Shown: positions 7,174-14,518 of the stretch, piece by piece
How the letters are laid out: the number at the start of each line of letters is the position of its first letter
Position numbering within the stretch: the first letter of the stretch is position 1
DNA from: Legionella longbeachae
GTDB lineage: Bacteria > Pseudomonadota > Gammaproteobacteria > Legionellales > Legionellaceae
Length of the DNA stretch: 15,469 nt
Reading direction: 5' to 3'
Assembly (NCBI GenBank): GCA_016191305.1
Contig: JACPOX010000111.1
Coordinates: forward strand, 1 to 15,469
Notes under the pieces: model-generated
Told to the model about the DNA's origin: nothing
Databases searched by the model: none
What the model saw: only the letters and a program-made list of their open reading frames with translations
Translations under genes and position numbers: made by a program

Positions 7174-8289
7174 AAATCGTTTTCCCAAAGCTATTCCAGG
7201 CATTTCTATGTATTTCCATGATAAATGTGCTAGAACAATAGTGATGACTAAAGCAGCAATGACTAATAAATTATTGCCTAGCAATGAGTTAGTTGAAATA
7301 TATCGAATGAGCTCATTAGTTTTCGGAGCATGCAGCATAGGAGCAAAATCATAGTGACACAAGCGAGAAAGTAGCATTGCGAGACTAATAAAAAGGAAAA
7401 TCACAGCAAAATGAATCATATAAATTGAATAAGATAATTTTCCTAAACTTTTAAAAAATTGATTCTTCAGTATCGAAGAGAAACAACCACCTTCCAAAGA
7501 AAATATGATTATCACCATACAAAAGCAGAGACTTGCTACTATACCCTGCTGGGGTGTATTTGAGTTCAAAATAATCAAAACCATAAAAAGACATAGTCCT
7601 TCAAGCAGATTAAGCATATATCTTGTAAGGGACATTCTTACTGTTTTTTGATAAATCAAATAAGCAAGTATCCCAGAAAAAAAACAAGAACATACCCGCA
7701 TGATGTTTGTATTGAAAAGATCAAGATTTGTCATTAAAGCAAAAAAAGAAAAAGCTGCAATTCCTGTGAAAATAAATAGGCTTAATTTACGATTTAAAAT
7801 TAATAGTGCAGCAAAAAGTATATATACATATAATTCAGCACTAATACTCCATGAGGGGCCGTTAAACGATAAGGGATCTGCTTTATTAAGCCATGATTGT
7901 AATAATAAAAGATTGGGGATGATTTCTTTGATTGAGTTGCTACCGGAAAAAGCATGACCATTGAAATTAAAACCTTTTATTTCTGCTAACCATTTTCCAC
8001 ATTCAAAAAAAATAAAAACAACAAGCATAAAAAAGTGTAAGGGATAAAGACGAAATATTCTTTTAAGAAGAAATGCATTAAAATCATTGTAATTTAATAA
8101 AACATTTCTATAACTATGAAATAAAACAAACCCGCTTAAAACAAAAAAGAATTCTACAAATAAATGAGCGTTTCTAAAAAAATTAAGTTCAGTTAAACTG
8201 CCTGGAACATGTAGATGAAAAAGTACTACAGATAAAGCGCATAAGCCTCTAAAGCTATCAAGTACGATAAAACGATGTTCTTTTGCCAT
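7144..8289 (-). CDS. Acyltransferase family 3 (OafA/WecH-like) membrane O-acyltransferase
   Basis: These integral inner-membrane enzymes transfer acyl (often acetyl) groups to sugars of LPS, O-antigen or other glycans. The N-terminus has the family signature: LDSFRGLCALSVVLFH (10-25, with Arg14 and the conserved His25), FFFVLSGFVLFH (47-58), KRIFRLYPLH (76-85) and NGPSWSISAELYVY (143-156). About ten hydrophobic helices follow. At 381 aa it is a single-domain member, without the SGNH extension that some members carry. It diverges from the three-gene glycan operon starting at 8486, so the acceptor is probably the glycan made with those genes (inference). L. pneumophila LPS is known to be heavily O-acetylated. 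The SD is weak (AGG, 10 nt). Confidence 0.92.
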   Translation of the reverse strand: MAKEHRFIVLDSFRGLCALSVVLFHLHVPGSLTELNFFRNAHLFVEFFFVLSGFVLFHSYRNVLLNYNDFNAFLLKRIFRLYPLHFFMLVVFIFFECGKWLAEIKGFNFNGHAFSGSNSIKEIIPNLLLLQSWLNKADPLSFNGPSWSISAELYVYILFAALLILNRKLSLFIFTGIAAFSFFALMTNLDLFNTNIMRVCSCFFSGILAYLIYQKTVRMSLTRYMLNLLEGLCLFMVLIILNSNTPQQGIVASLCFCMVIIIFSLEGGCFSSILKNQFFKSLGKLSYSIYMIHFAVIFLFISLAMLLSRLCHYDFAPMLHAPKTNELIRYISTNSLLGNNLLVIAALVITIVLAHLSWKYIEMPGIALGKRFLFKQVLLST

Positions 8290-8334
8290 GAAGCGTTGAC
8301 CTTAAATTTTCATCATTGTGACAATTTTTGAGAG

Positions 8335-8343
8335 TTTATAGCA
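8335..8343 (-). promoter_or_regulatory. Extended -10 promoter for the acyltransferase
   Basis: On the minus strand, TGCTATAAA (8343 to 8335) is an extended -10 about 46 bp upstream of the ATG. No matching -35 is seen at 16-18 bp, which an extended -10 can tolerate. Confidence 0.3.
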
Positions 8344-8415
8344 ATTCTTTCAATTTGAAAATTAGTTTGACACGACCCAAATGTTTTCTTGTGTTCCTTG
8401 CAAAAATCCCTTACC

Positions 8416-8443
8416 ATCTGTAGGCGCTATGCGCAGATCTTTT
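8416..8443 (+). promoter_or_regulatory. Stem-loop with short T run upstream of the glycan operon
   Basis: ATCT and GCGC pair with GCGC and AGAT around a TAT loop, with a 4-nt bulge; TTTT follows at 8440-8443. It lies between a perfect -35-like TTGACA (8367-8372, without a good -10) and the GTG start at 8486. If the operon's promoter lies upstream, this would sit in the leader and could act as a weak attenuator. Sequence support is modest. Confidence 0.25.
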
Positions 8444-8485
8444 GCTATTCAGTCAGAAGATAACCAACAATTATACAAAGCATAA

Positions 8486-9709
8486 GTGAAAATTTTAGTC
8501 ATATCACAATATTTCTGGCCTGAAACGTTTATTATTAATGAGCTGGTCCAAACCATTGCAACCCAAGGGCATTACATAGAGGTTCTTACGGGGAAGCCCA
8601 ATTACCCTGAGGGGAGTGTGTTTGAAGGATATTCTGCTTCGGGCTATTCCACCGAGTTATATAATCAAATTCCTGTTCATCGCGCTCCCCTTTTTCCTAG
8701 AGGCAAAGGAGCTAAGAAATTATTATTAAATTATTGTTCTTTTATCTTAAATGGCCTTTTTTATTTCCCTCGCTTTGTAAAGAAAAAACAATTTGATGTT
8801 ATTTTTGTATTTGCTCCATCGCCAATTACTTCGGCAATTCCTGCTATTTTCCTAAAATGGCGCTTGCGGACACATTTAGCTTTGTGGGTGCAGGACCTTT
8901 GGCCTGAAAGTGTGAAGGCAACGGGCTTTATTCAAAATAAATTTTTATTGTGGTTAATTGGTTATATGGTTAGAGGAATATATGCTGCTTCTGACACTTT
9001 ATTGGTGCAATCGAAAATTTTCGCTACCTTGATGGAAAAATATACCTCAACAGAAAAAATTGTTTATTTCCCCAACTCATTTTTAGAGCCTAAAGTAAAT
9101 ACTGAAATCGAACCGGTTCTTCCTTCCAGTTTGTTAAAAGAGCTAGAAGAGAATAGTTGTTTTGTTTTTGCTGGTAATTTGGGTACGGCACAAGCTTTGG
9201 ATACTATTCTGCAGGCAGCAGAAAAAATTATTCATATACCTCAGTGTAAAATTTTGTTAATTGGTAATGGAAGTAGAAGTAATTGGTTAAAACAGCAAAT
9301 TGCTGAGAGAAAAATTAACAATGTTATGCTTGCAGGTCGTTTCCCATCTGATATTATGCCAGCTATTTTTTCTCGTGCGGTAGGTCTTTTAGTTACCTTA
9401 AAAAAAGAAGAGATTTTTTCTTATACCATACCTAGCAAAATCCAAGCTTATCTAGCTGCAGGACGTCCTATTATAGCTGCTTTAGATGGCGAGGGCGCGC
9501 GTATTATCAACGAAGCGCAAGCAGGATTGGTTTCTCCATCTGAAGATGCTGCTGCACTGGCCAAAAATATCGAAGAACTATATTATATGCCTGTTTCAAA
9601 GCGGGAAAATCTAGGGAAAGCAGGCCAGGAATATTTCCTTGAACATTTTGAAATGAAGAAACAAAGTCTCCGATTGATTGAGATTCTTAAGGAACGTGCA
9701 CGTTCGTAA
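8486..9709 (+). CDS. wbuB: WbuB-like GT4 glycosyltransferase
   Basis: This is a GT-B-fold retaining transferase of family GT4, likely to add a sugar from a nucleotide donor to a growing lipid-linked glycan at the cytoplasmic membrane face. The N-terminus MKILVISQYFWPE, then LTGKPNYPEGSVFEGY (34-49) and WVQDLWPES (134-142), are characteristic of WbuB/WcaI-type enzymes. The C-terminal donor domain shows FAGNLGTAQ (228-236) and PSKIQAYLAAGRPII (316-330), followed by GEGARIINEAQAG (335-347). The start is GTG with little SD, but it matches the family N-terminus and no better start is nearby. First gene of an operon: the next gene begins 24 bp after its stop. WbuB proteins are usually found with L-FucNAc-type sugar genes and take that kind of donor, which agrees with the two downstream genes. 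Confidence 0.85.
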   Translation: MKILVISQYFWPETFIINELVQTIATQGHYIEVLTGKPNYPEGSVFEGYSASGYSTELYNQIPVHRAPLFPRGKGAKKLLLNYCSFILNGLFYFPRFVKKKQFDVIFVFAPSPITSAIPAIFLKWRLRTHLALWVQDLWPESVKATGFIQNKFLLWLIGYMVRGIYAASDTLLVQSKIFATLMEKYTSTEKIVYFPNSFLEPKVNTEIEPVLPSSLLKELEENSCFVFAGNLGTAQALDTILQAAEKIIHIPQCKILLIGNGSRSNWLKQQIAERKINNVMLAGRFPSDIMPAIFSRAVGLLVTLKKEEIFSYTIPSKIQAYLAAGRPIIAALDGEGARIINEAQAGLVSPSEDAAALAKNIEELYYMPVSKRENLGKAGQEYFLEHFEMKKQSLRLIEILKERARS

Positions 9710-9733
9710 AATTATAAATAAAGAGGTATTTGA

Positions 9734-10612
9734 TTGAAAATTCTAGTTTTAGGCGTAACTGGCATGTTGGGTAGTGCTGTATTTCATACATTTAACCAAC
9801 GGAGTGATGAGTTTGAGGTTTGGGGTACTTTAAGGAGCAAAGAAGCTTTAAAATACTTCCCTAACGCTTCACATCAAAACCTAATTTCAAATGTCGATGT
9901 CCTTGATTTCGATTCTTTATGCAGGGTATTTGAACGAGTTCGGCCTGATGTTGTGATTAATTGCATTGGGTTGATTAAACAACTCGCAAGTGCTAAAGAT
10001 CCATTATTCGCTTTGCCCATTAATGCCATGCTCCCACATCGTTTAGCAAAATTATGTGGTTTAGCAAGAGCGCGTTTGATTCACATCAGCACTGATTGTG
10101 TGTTTTCTGGAAAAAAAGGCTTATATAAAGAAACAGATGCATCAGATGCAGAAGATTTATATGGAAAATCAAAGTTCATTGGAGAGCTCACCGAATATTC
10201 GCATGCGATAACATTACGCACCTCAATAATTGGTCATGAATTCAATAGTAATACAGCTTTAGTTGAATGGTTTCTTTCGCAACAAAATGAAGTTAAAGGC
10301 TATGTTAAAGCCATTTTTTCTGGCTTACCTACCTTTGAGTTGGGTCGTGTGATGCGTGATTATATTATTCCCAAACCTGAGCTTTGTGGTCTTTATCATG
10401 TTGCGGCTACTCCTATTAATAAATATGAACTGATTTCTTTAATTGCTGAAATTTATAAGAAAAAAATCAAGATAGTGGCCGATCAAGACCTCATGATTGA
10501 TCGTTCTCTTAATGCGGAACGGTTTAAAGCAGCAACTGCTTATGTAGCTCCTTCTTGGCCGCAATTGCTTTCTTTAATGCATGAGTCTAAAAATTTATAT
10601 GGAGTTCATTAG
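9734..10612 (+). CDS. RmlD-like SDR nucleotide-sugar 4-keto-reductase (WbvR-like)
   Basis: Extended SDR of the dTDP-4-dehydrorhamnose reductase family. Seen: N-terminal nucleotide-binding GVTGMLG (7-13), NCIGLIK (76-82), STDCVFSG (119-126) and the catalytic YGKSK (Tyr143, Lys147). The start is TTG, supported by AAGAGG 7 nt upstream and by the family N-terminus. At 292 aa it is too short to be CapF/WbjC/FnlB, which are about 370 aa with a C-terminal cupin. Next to a CapE/WbvB-like enzyme it most likely reduces a UDP-4-keto-6-deoxy-L-hexosamine to UDP-L-RhaNAc, as WbvR does in the L-QuiNAc pathway (inference by family and neighbourhood). Its stop is one base before the next gene's start, so the two are probably translationally coupled. 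Confidence 0.85.
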   Translation: MKILVLGVTGMLGSAVFHTFNQRSDEFEVWGTLRSKEALKYFPNASHQNLISNVDVLDFDSLCRVFERVRPDVVINCIGLIKQLASAKDPLFALPINAMLPHRLAKLCGLARARLIHISTDCVFSGKKGLYKETDASDAEDLYGKSKFIGELTEYSHAITLRTSIIGHEFNSNTALVEWFLSQQNEVKGYVKAIFSGLPTFELGRVMRDYIIPKPELCGLYHVAATPINKYELISLIAEIYKKKIKIVADQDLMIDRSLNAERFKAATAYVAPSWPQLLSLMHESKNLYGVH

Positions 10613-10613
10613 T

Positions 10614-11621
10614 ATGTTTGATAATAAAGTCCTTATGATTACTGGTGGTACAGGTTCATTTGGGCATGCTGTTTTGAAGCGTTTTTTAAAATCCAATATT
10701 CGTGAAATACGTATTTTCAGCCGCGATGAAAAAAAGCAGGAAGATATGCGTAATGAATTTAATAATGAAACAATAAAATTTTACATTGGTGATGTGCGTG
10801 ATTATTCTGCAGTGGCTGAAGCAATGATAGGTGTCGATTATGTTTTTCATGCCGCCGCTTTAAAACAAGTACCTTCTTGTGAATTTTATCCAATGGAGGC
10901 AGTTCGCACAAATATTCTTGGTACAGAGAACGTTCTAGCCGCAGGAATCGCTAATAGGGTGAAACGAATTGTGGTACTAAGTACTGATAAAGCAGTTTAC
11001 CCTATTAATGCAATGGGTATTTCTAAAGCTATGGCAGAAAAAATTGTTGTTGCTAAGTCACGTGTCGTTACTGCTGATGGACCTATTCTCTGTGCAACAC
11101 GTTATGGGAATGTGATGGCTTCAAGAGGTTCTGTCATCCCTCTTTTTGTTGAGCAAATTAAAGCAAAGCGTGTTTTAACCATTACCGATCCTAAAATGAC
11201 CCGCTTTTTAATGTCACTGGAAGATTCTGTAGATTTAGTGCTGCATGCTTTTACTCATGCGAATCAAGGCGATATTTTTGTGCAAAAATCTCCAGCCTCA
11301 ACTATTGCTGATTTAACGCAAGCATTAATTGAAATTTTTAATGGTGATAATGCAGTTAAAATCATTGGCACACGACATGGTGAAAAATTGTATGAATCTT
11401 TGGTTTCCAGAGAAGAGATGGCTAAAGCAGAAGATATGGGAAGATATTACCGAATCCAAGCAGATAATCGAGATCTGAACTATAAAAAATATTTTGTAGA
11501 AGGTGAGGAAATTATTTCCAATTTTGAAGATTATACTTCTCATAACACACAGCAATTGAGTATACCCGAAATTAAAGAGTTACTATTAAAACTGGACTTT
11601 ATTCAAAGAGAACTGGATTAA
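10614..11621 (+). CDS. CapE/FnlA/WbvB-like UDP-GlcNAc 4,6-dehydratase/5-epimerase
   Basis: This enzyme is expected to convert UDP-GlcNAc to a UDP-2-acetamido-4-keto-2,6-dideoxy-L-hexose, the first step toward UDP-L-FucNAc, L-RhaNAc or L-QuiNAc. Seen: TGGTGSFG (10-17) for NAD(P), FSRDEKKQ (35-42), STDKAVYPINAMGISKAMAEK starting at 123, and RYGNVMASRGSV. The usual SDR tyrosine is replaced by Met134 in the MxxxK motif (Lys138), a hallmark of the CapE/PseB/WbjB group rather than of plain 4-epimerases. The start at 10614 matches the family N-terminus and has GGAG 9 nt upstream; in-frame ATGs at 10581 and 10599 would overlap the previous gene. The product is 335 aa, normal for the family. Last gene of the operon. 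Often annotated simply as CapD-type polysaccharide biosynthesis protein. Confidence 0.9.
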   Translation: MFDNKVLMITGGTGSFGHAVLKRFLKSNIREIRIFSRDEKKQEDMRNEFNNETIKFYIGDVRDYSAVAEAMIGVDYVFHAAALKQVPSCEFYPMEAVRTNILGTENVLAAGIANRVKRIVVLSTDKAVYPINAMGISKAMAEKIVVAKSRVVTADGPILCATRYGNVMASRGSVIPLFVEQIKAKRVLTITDPKMTRFLMSLEDSVDLVLHAFTHANQGDIFVQKSPASTIADLTQALIEIFNGDNAVKIIGTRHGEKLYESLVSREEMAKAEDMGRYYRIQADNRDLNYKKYFVEGEEIISNFEDYTSHNTQQLSIPEIKELLLKLDFIQRELD

Positions 11622-11939
11622 TTTTGATCCTTAGTTGTGAAAGTAAATAGCTCTTACAAGTACCATTGAAATAATCTTTGGTACTCTTAACTCATTAGTT
11701 TTCCTCGTTCTTTCAATATTAAATGCTCAAAAAAGATGTTTTTTCACACTTATTTTATATTGACAATATTTTTACTTCACTTTCATTAATAAATGCTGTA
11801 ATGTAACAGCTCATATTGGAAAAATAATTGCTTTAGTGTTTTTTTTATAAATTATATGTTTATTAAGCGACCATGCCTCTGGGCTGGTGTAACTTTATTA
11901 TAGACATATCACAAATGATAATAAGAGGGGTCTGACATC
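11622..11939. other. 318-bp intergenic region between glycan operon and kinase-like gene
   Basis: No coding frame is convincing. A 7-bp stem AGTACCA/TGGTACT (11659-11685, 13-nt loop) follows the operon but lacks a T-tract. A perfect TTGACA (11760-11765) has no good -10 at the usual distance. GCTGT/ACAGC (11795-11810) forms a small dyad that could be an operator or a hairpin. TATTAT (11896-11901) is a possible -10 close to the next gene, whose SD is AAGAGGGG (11923-11930). Confidence 0.5.
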
Positions 11940-13205
11940 ATGAAATTAAAAATTAACAAGAATATACAAAAATTTAATAAATCTATTTTAAGGTATTCTT
12001 CTACCAGTGAAACACCAAATATGCAACCAAAGGTGCTGGTACCGAATGTACAACCAAGCACGATTGTACCGAATACAGCTATAAATAAGGAAAATGAATT
12101 AACTAAAGACTTCACATCAATACCAAGATTAAACTCTAATTATGAATTGAATAAATCGATCATAAAGAAAAATGACAACAATAATTCATACTCTGTATTT
12201 GGTTTTTTTGCTTGTGTTGTTGCTGGAGCAGCCGCCTTTGCTTATTATGATTATAAAGATAGATTTCCAAACGATGAGTTACGTGACACAATTCAAAGCC
12301 AATTAGGTAGTGTTATTGATTTTGATGTGCTTAAGTATGCTGGGCAAGGAAATGGGACCCATGGTCGTCATGCCCCACGTCTTTATAAATTAAATGAAGA
12401 AAAAGGAATTTATATCTATGTTAAAAAACTTAATGGAAAAGCATTGATTAATGAACTGTGGATGAATCGATTGGCTTATGAATTAGGCATAGGAACTAAG
12501 TCATATTTAGTTAAGGTGGATCATGGAAATGGAAAATCTGCTTATTATGTAGCAACAAAGAGTATCGGGTCGAATACAGATATGCAAGCCTTTGCTTCAG
12601 AAGCTAAAGAGAGTTTGCAAATGCGTGAATCCTTTAATCCAAAGAATTTTATGGCTTCTCTCGTCTTTTCTTATCTCATTGGCGATAAAGACAATAAGCT
12701 TAAAAATTACATTTTTGCTACGTACCCGAATGGTGTACAAATTGTTTATTCAATTGATCAAGAACTAGCCAATCCAAAACAAGGTAGTTCCTTTAAATTT
12801 ACTACAAATGTTGAAGAATTTTTATTTCGAGGTGGTTTGGGTGAATATGATAAAAATGCCAAAGTTCAAGATGATGGCGGGCAATTAGGAAATATTACTG
12901 ATGGGGATAGATCCGATGAGTATGGCATGGGCATGGCTACTTACGGAAAGGAAATTCATGAAATGATAGTTAATTCGCTGCAAAAAGATATACCATCTGC
13001 TATTGTCATGTTAAAACAAGTTGTCAATATGTCTGATGATAGCTTTAAAGAGAGAGTAATCGCTCCATTTGGTGATTTTTTTACTTATGCTGAGAAGCAA
13101 GACATTTTAAGCGATTTCAAAAAAGTGCAAATTACAGCTGCTAATTGTCTTGAGCAATATGAGTTAAATAATGATACTAGCATTAATCTTTCTTTTCGGA
13201 ATTAG
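11940..13205 (+). CDS. Membrane-anchored protein with HipA/PI3-4-kinase-like signature; effector candidate
   Basis: 421 aa, with SD AAGAGGGG 9 nt before the ATG. Residues 1-80 are polar, Asn/Ser/Lys-rich and probably disordered, with a VPNVQPS/VPNTA repeat. One TM segment lies at about 86-104 (FGFFACVVAGAAAFAYY). The rest looks like an atypical kinase: IYIYVKKLNGK (157-166) with candidate ATP-binding Lys162/163; NELWMNRLAYELGI (171-184), placed like the glutamate-bearing helix; YLIGDKDNKLKN (245-256), close to the HipA NxDxHxKN catalytic loop (Asp251, Asn256); and VYSIDQELANP (269-279) with Asp273 as candidate metal ligand, 22 residues after Asp251, near the spacing in HipA. No complete glycine-rich loop is obvious. 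Legionella has effectors with such remote kinase folds, for example Lpg2603. Kinase activity and translocation are inferences; it could be a pseudokinase. It stands alone, with a terminator downstream. Confidence 0.85.
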   Translation: MKLKINKNIQKFNKSILRYSSTSETPNMQPKVLVPNVQPSTIVPNTAINKENELTKDFTSIPRLNSNYELNKSIIKKNDNNNSYSVFGFFACVVAGAAAFAYYDYKDRFPNDELRDTIQSQLGSVIDFDVLKYAGQGNGTHGRHAPRLYKLNEEKGIYIYVKKLNGKALINELWMNRLAYELGIGTKSYLVKVDHGNGKSAYYVATKSIGSNTDMQAFASEAKESLQMRESFNPKNFMASLVFSYLIGDKDNKLKNYIFATYPNGVQIVYSIDQELANPKQGSSFKFTTNVEEFLFRGGLGEYDKNAKVQDDGGQLGNITDGDRSDEYGMGMATYGKEIHEMIVNSLQKDIPSAIVMLKQVVNMSDDSFKERVIAPFGDFFTYAEKQDILSDFKKVQITAANCLEQYELNNDTSINLSFRN

Positions 13206-13306
13206 GGATGGAGTCACTACCATTAAGTTAAGGAAAAGTGCTTTAATGTAAAGTTGGGCCAGGGAGCCCAGCCTACAAAATCTTTAATGGCAGTAGGGGA
13301 TGGAGT
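13205..13306. repeat. 10-bp direct repeats flanking the MITE-like element
   Basis: GGGATGGAGT occurs at 13205-13214 and again at 13297-13306, on either side of the 82-bp element. The left copy begins in the TAG stop of the kinase-like gene and the right copy forms the 5' arm of the terminator. The arrangement looks like a target-site duplication. Confidence 0.6.
13215..13296. mobile_element. MITE-like palindromic element, 82 bp
   Basis: The element ends in inverted sequences ACTACCATTAA (13216-13226) and TTAATGGCAGT (13284-13294; 10 of 11 complementary). It contains a GC-rich palindrome at 13248-13276 with core GTTGGGCCAGGGAGCCC. Its left end CCATTAAGTTAAGG (13220-13233) is identical, as reverse complement, to the right end of the related repeat at 15186-15199, and its palindrome matches the one at 15154-15180. 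It has no ORF, so if mobile it depends on a transposase elsewhere. The right end looks internally shortened compared with the 15 kb copy. Confidence 0.55.
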
Positions 13307-13323
13307 GAGCCATCCCTTTTTTT
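13297..13323 (+). terminator. Rho-independent terminator of the kinase-like gene
   Basis: GGGATGG (13297-13303) pairs perfectly with CCATCCC (13310-13316) around AGTGAG, followed by seven T (13317-13323). It works only for plus-strand transcripts. It lies 92 bp beyond the stop codon, separated from it by the repeat element. Confidence 0.85.
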
Positions 13324-13338
13324 AGGCAATAGAGAAAG

Positions 13339-14370
13339 TCAGTTTTTTTCCAGTTTATTTCTAAGATCAATCAATACTCGACTTCCAGTACAAAACATAG
13401 CAACTTTTAATTCATATTCTATAGTTCGCATAAATAAATTTACTTGTTTGGCAGACTCTAATGCTGCTTCCAACAAGGGTTGTGCATAACCTACAGTGCT
13501 AGCACCTAAAGCAAAAAGCTTAGCAGCATTTAATCCATTAACTACTCCTCCAGACCCCCAAATTTCATATGAAGGGTTCAGTTCTGCTGCTTGTTTTACA
13601 GACGTAGCTGTATCAATTCCCCAATTGCGAAAAGTAATTGCTGCTTGTTGCCGAATCGGATCATCAGTTGCTCGGTGTCCTTCAATTCGTCCCCAATGAG
13701 TTCCTCCCAATCCGCCTATGTCAAGGGCTGCAATACCAATATCATTTAAGCGCGTCATGGTTGTATGAGAGAAACCGCAGCCTGTTTCCTTGAGGATAAT
13801 AGGTAGTGGTAGATTTTGTACTAAATTTGCTAAGGCTTGCCAACATCCTTTATATGTAGTTGTCCCTTCAGGTTGCATACATTCTTGTAAAGGATTACAG
13901 TGAATAATTAATGCATTTGCTTGCAAGGCATCAGTCAAGCGCTGTATGTCAGCAATTGGTGTTGTGATTAATTGCGCTATTCCTAAGTTACTGTATAGGC
14001 TGACTTGAGGAAAATCTTGGCGTAAATGTTGCCATTCAAAAGCTGCTTTTGGATCGGTTAGTTCCCTTCTTTGAGAACCTACTCCCATAGCCCAACCACT
14101 TTGTGCGCAAGCTTCAACAAGATTGCGATTGATGTGTTTTGCGCGACGATGCCCTGCGGTCATTGAGCTAATAATAAAAGGTTTTGCAACCACTTTTCCA
14201 AATCGATAACCTTCAATGTTGATTTCATCAAAGTCCAGATCAGGAAGTGCATCATGCACTAATGTAATATTATCCAAAGTACTTAACTCAGCAGTTTGGT
14301 TTTCAGACATTAAAGCTAATTTAATGTGATCTTGTTTTCTTTGTTCAAACTGATCGTAGTTATTTGTCAT
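13339..14370 (-). CDS. fni: Type 2 isopentenyl-diphosphate delta-isomerase
   Basis: This FMN- and NAD(P)H-dependent cytoplasmic enzyme interconverts IPP and DMAPP, needed in organisms that make isoprenoids by the mevalonate pathway, as Legionella does. At 343 aa it has normal length. Motifs in order: RKQDHIKLAL (11-20), ISSMTAGH (67-74; family usually SSMTGG), GVGSQRR (96-102), SNLGIAQL (127-134), HCNPLQE (157-163, with the metal-binding Gln/Glu), KETGCGFS (194-201), DIGGLGGTHW (217-226) and the FMN phosphate loop GSGG (272-275). The SD is weak. A possible minus-strand promoter is GAGACA (14446 to 14441), 18 bp, TAGAAT (14422 to 14417). It is divergent from ubiX, with 148 bp between the start codons. 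No terminator is evident after its stop; the hairpin at 13297-13316 lacks a T-tract in this direction. Confidence 0.95.
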   Translation of the reverse strand: MTNNYDQFEQRKQDHIKLALMSENQTAELSTLDNITLVHDALPDLDFDEINIEGYRFGKVVAKPFIISSMTAGHRRAKHINRNLVEACAQSGWAMGVGSQRRELTDPKAAFEWQHLRQDFPQVSLYSNLGIAQLITTPIADIQRLTDALQANALIIHCNPLQECMQPEGTTTYKGCWQALANLVQNLPLPIILKETGCGFSHTTMTRLNDIGIAALDIGGLGGTHWGRIEGHRATDDPIRQQAAITFRNWGIDTATSVKQAAELNPSYEIWGSGGVVNGLNAAKLFALGASTVGYAQPLLEAALESAKQVNLFMRTIEYELKVAMFCTGSRVLIDLRNKLEKN

Positions 14371-14456
14371 GGATTAAAGCTCGTTTTACTTTTGATTTAG
14401 GGATAGATATTCAGCTATTCTATATCTTTATAGGGACTTTTGTCTCATATTTTACT

Positions 14457-14485
14457 TTGTAACGATTTTATTTATGTGAAATAAT
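14457..14485 (+). promoter_or_regulatory. Predicted sigma-70 promoter of ubiX
   Basis: TTGTAA (14457-14462, 4 of 6), 17 bp, then AATAAT (14480-14485, 5 of 6). Transcription would begin near 14492, leaving a short leader with the strong SD AAGGAG (14508-14513). Confidence 0.4.
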
Positions 14486-14518
14486 TATCCTTTTTTTATA
14501 CATTCACAAGGAGCATCC

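Noticed and set aside
11909..12115. Hydrophobic minus-strand ORF at the start of the kinase-like gene
   Set aside because: Hydrophobicity comes from reading the complement of a polar, Asn/Lys-rich coding stretch; no SD seen.
13496..13699. Plus-strand ORF inside fni
   Set aside because: Antisense to a well-supported enzyme gene; no independent evidence.
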